The notes beneath the pieces were generated by a model, which had not been told where the DNA came from, made no database searches, and saw only the letters and a program-made list of their open reading frames with translations. DNA of 64,000 nt, taken from positions 214,228-278,227 of the forward strand of contig VWZW01004041.1 of NCBI GenBank assembly GCA_013397115.1, given 5' to 3'. The stretch is from Edolisoma coerulescens (Eukaryota > Chordata > Aves > Passeriformes > Campephagidae). Both the position numbers and the translations under genes were made by a program. Shown piece by piece: positions 62,814 to 64,000 of the stretch (within the stretch, counting starts at the first letter, position 1; each line of letters starts with the position of its first letter).

Positions 62814-63177
62814 TTGCAATCTTTCTCACAATAACATGAAGAATTATTATAATACTCAATAAATTTTCTCTAGCGTTCAAGTCAATATAAAACAAATGAG
62901 GCTAGGTAATACCTCAGCACTAACTCAGAAAGTTAAACCCAGATGTTTCTGACCTGTCCAGGATCTTCAGGCATATGCAAACCCTACGTTGTTTCTGCTG
63001 TGAAATGTACTTAATGGCCCTGGTTATCTGCTGGAGTTGTGGGGTACCTGTGGAAAAGGAGCCTTTTAAATTGTTTTAATGAGTTCTCTCCACAGAAGAG
63101 CAGGACAATGCCATGCCAGCCTGGGCTGAAGATGCCCGAGTTTCCTTAGTTTTACTAAATGATTGTTTTCTTTCTAG

Positions 63178-63271
63178 ATTCCAGCCTATGGAGAAGTGCA
63201 CATAAGAACAGGATAAATATGGCTTTTAAGGGCGAGGACCACTTAGATTCCCTTTCCTTACCAGTTCAGCG
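63178..63271 (+). CDS. INSC: INSC (Inscuteable) N-terminal coding exon, partial gene
   Basis: Acceptor TTTTCTTTCTAG ends at 63177 and donor CAGCG|GTAAGT lies at 63271/63272. From the ATG at 63219 the exon encodes MAFKGEDHLDSLSLPVQR (last codon split CG|N). Human INSC, from memory, has MALPGGRHLDSVTLPGQR at this point, preceded by Ile-Asn-Met, and the bird exon also has Ile-Asn before its Met. The frame is open back to the acceptor, so both an internal start at 63219 and a longer form from an upstream exon are possible, as with the human isoforms. INSC links the Par3-aPKC polarity complex to LGN (GPSM2) and orients the mitotic spindle. The LGN-binding helix and armadillo-like repeats would be in exons beyond the window. 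Confidence rests on 13 of 18 identities plus good splice sites. Confidence 0.82.
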
Positions 63272-64000
63272 GTAAGTGGTGCACTCTATCATCCAGATTT
63301 GAGTGATTAAATGCTTCTGAGGCTGCAGCTGCACTTTCCTCTGAGGCTCCGAAGATTCTTAAAAGCTCATTTTTAAACTCAGCATTAAGTAATATTCCTA
63401 CAGAATTTGGAGAATAAGTATGGAAATTTGAGATAAATATCTTGAAGCATTTGCAGATTTGTATACCTGGTGTCTGGTAAATCATGGCAGTGTTTCTGCA
63501 GCCATCATTTTACATGGATGACCATGTTTGTAGTAGAAATGTGACCGTAGTTACTGGACTGGTTTTTAGGCATGATGAAAATGACTGGAACCCGCTGCAC
63601 TCTGGGAAGACTGCTGAAAGTTATAAATATAAATTTAGTTAGCATGGTTGACTTTGTTCTGGTGTAGGTATGGTAATGATATGAAGGTTATGATATAATG
63701 TCTCCAGTCTGTGGTGCCTTGTTGGGAGTAGAGACACTGGTGACTCTGCCAACCAACAGATTTAAAAAATCTGTCTGTTGGTTGCCATCTAGTAGCTGTC
63801 TCTAGTGTAGTTTTGCTTCTAGCTTAATAGAGGTGCCATGAAAAGACAAAAAAAATACAATAACCTGCAGTCATTATGTGGCAGAATTGGGTTTGCTTTG
63901 GTTTTGTTTAGGGGGAGAAGGAGGAAAGAGGGTGAGGCCTGCTGAATGCAGGAATAAAATCAGAAATAAAAAGGATTTAAACTTCAGTCTTTTCCCTAGT
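63272..64000 (+). other. INSC: INSC intron (continues past window)
   Basis: Begins with the donor GTAAGT. No further exon seen before the right edge. Contains an imperfect hairpin at 63750-63784. The open frame 63258-63485 on the minus strand is not supported. Confidence 0.7.
63750..63784. repeat. Imperfect inverted repeat
   Basis: CAACCAACAGATTT on the left and AAATCTGTCTGTTGGTTG on the right pair over 14 bp with a 4-base insertion (TGTC type) in the right arm and a short A spacer. Confidence 0.8.

Noticed and set aside
1..64000. CRISPR arrays, operons, bacterial-type genes, tRNA or rRNA genes
   Set aside because: Nothing of this kind was seen; the sequence is clearly vertebrate nuclear DNA with introns and CR1 repeats.

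Overview
The window is from a bird nuclear genome. The gene at the left end encodes a calcitonin that matches chicken calcitonin as I remember it (Cys1-Ala-Ser...Thr-Pro-Gly, followed by Lys-Lys-Arg). The dispersed repeats are 3'-truncated CR1 LINE copies plus LTR-type repeats of the kind common in birds. I infer a neoavian bird from the LTRs but cannot name the species. Apart from a GC-rich promoter at the far left, the sequence is AT-rich and CpG-poor.

Layout. (1) Positions 1-5100: a complete calcitonin/CGRP gene (CALCA type) on the + strand, with TATA box, non-coding exon 1, signal-peptide exon 2, propeptide exon 3, calcitonin exon 4 with its own poly(A) signals, CGRP exon 5, and 3'UTR exon 6. 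Exon phases, splice sites and peptide processing sites all agree: calcitonin mode gives a 138-residue precursor and CGRP mode gives 125 residues. (2) Positions 5100-63177: about 58 kb of gene-poor DNA. I find no convincing coding exon in it. It holds at least eight CR1 fragments (mostly 3' ends, mostly + strand, densest at 53-58 kb), two LTR-like repeats (about 9.54-10.26 kb + strand, about 16.74-17.0 kb - strand), simple repeats, a 51-bp near-identical repeat pair at 9042 and 10601, and one exon-like 99-bp block at 6164-6262. (3) Positions 63178-63271: an exon on the + strand whose peptide matches the N-terminal part of Inscuteable (INSC). INSC continues beyond the right edge; its upstream exon(s) and promoter were not found.

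How the genes relate: CALCA makes two secreted, C-terminally amidated peptide hormones by alternative splicing and polyadenylation. INSC is a spindle-orientation adaptor. They are neighbours by conserved synteny (the calcitonin-family/INSC region of human 11p15), not functional partners. The order calcitonin gene then INSC, both on +, corresponds to the position of CALCB in human.

Most interesting items: the duplicated 51-bp block centred on a palindromic E-box, the paired octamer motifs 20 bp apart in CALCA intron 3, a NAGNAG acceptor and a competing splice donor overlapping the stop codon of the CGRP exon, an Ala at CGRP position 21, and the open reading frame upstream of the INSC internal ATG. 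I did not find a wholly new biological system.
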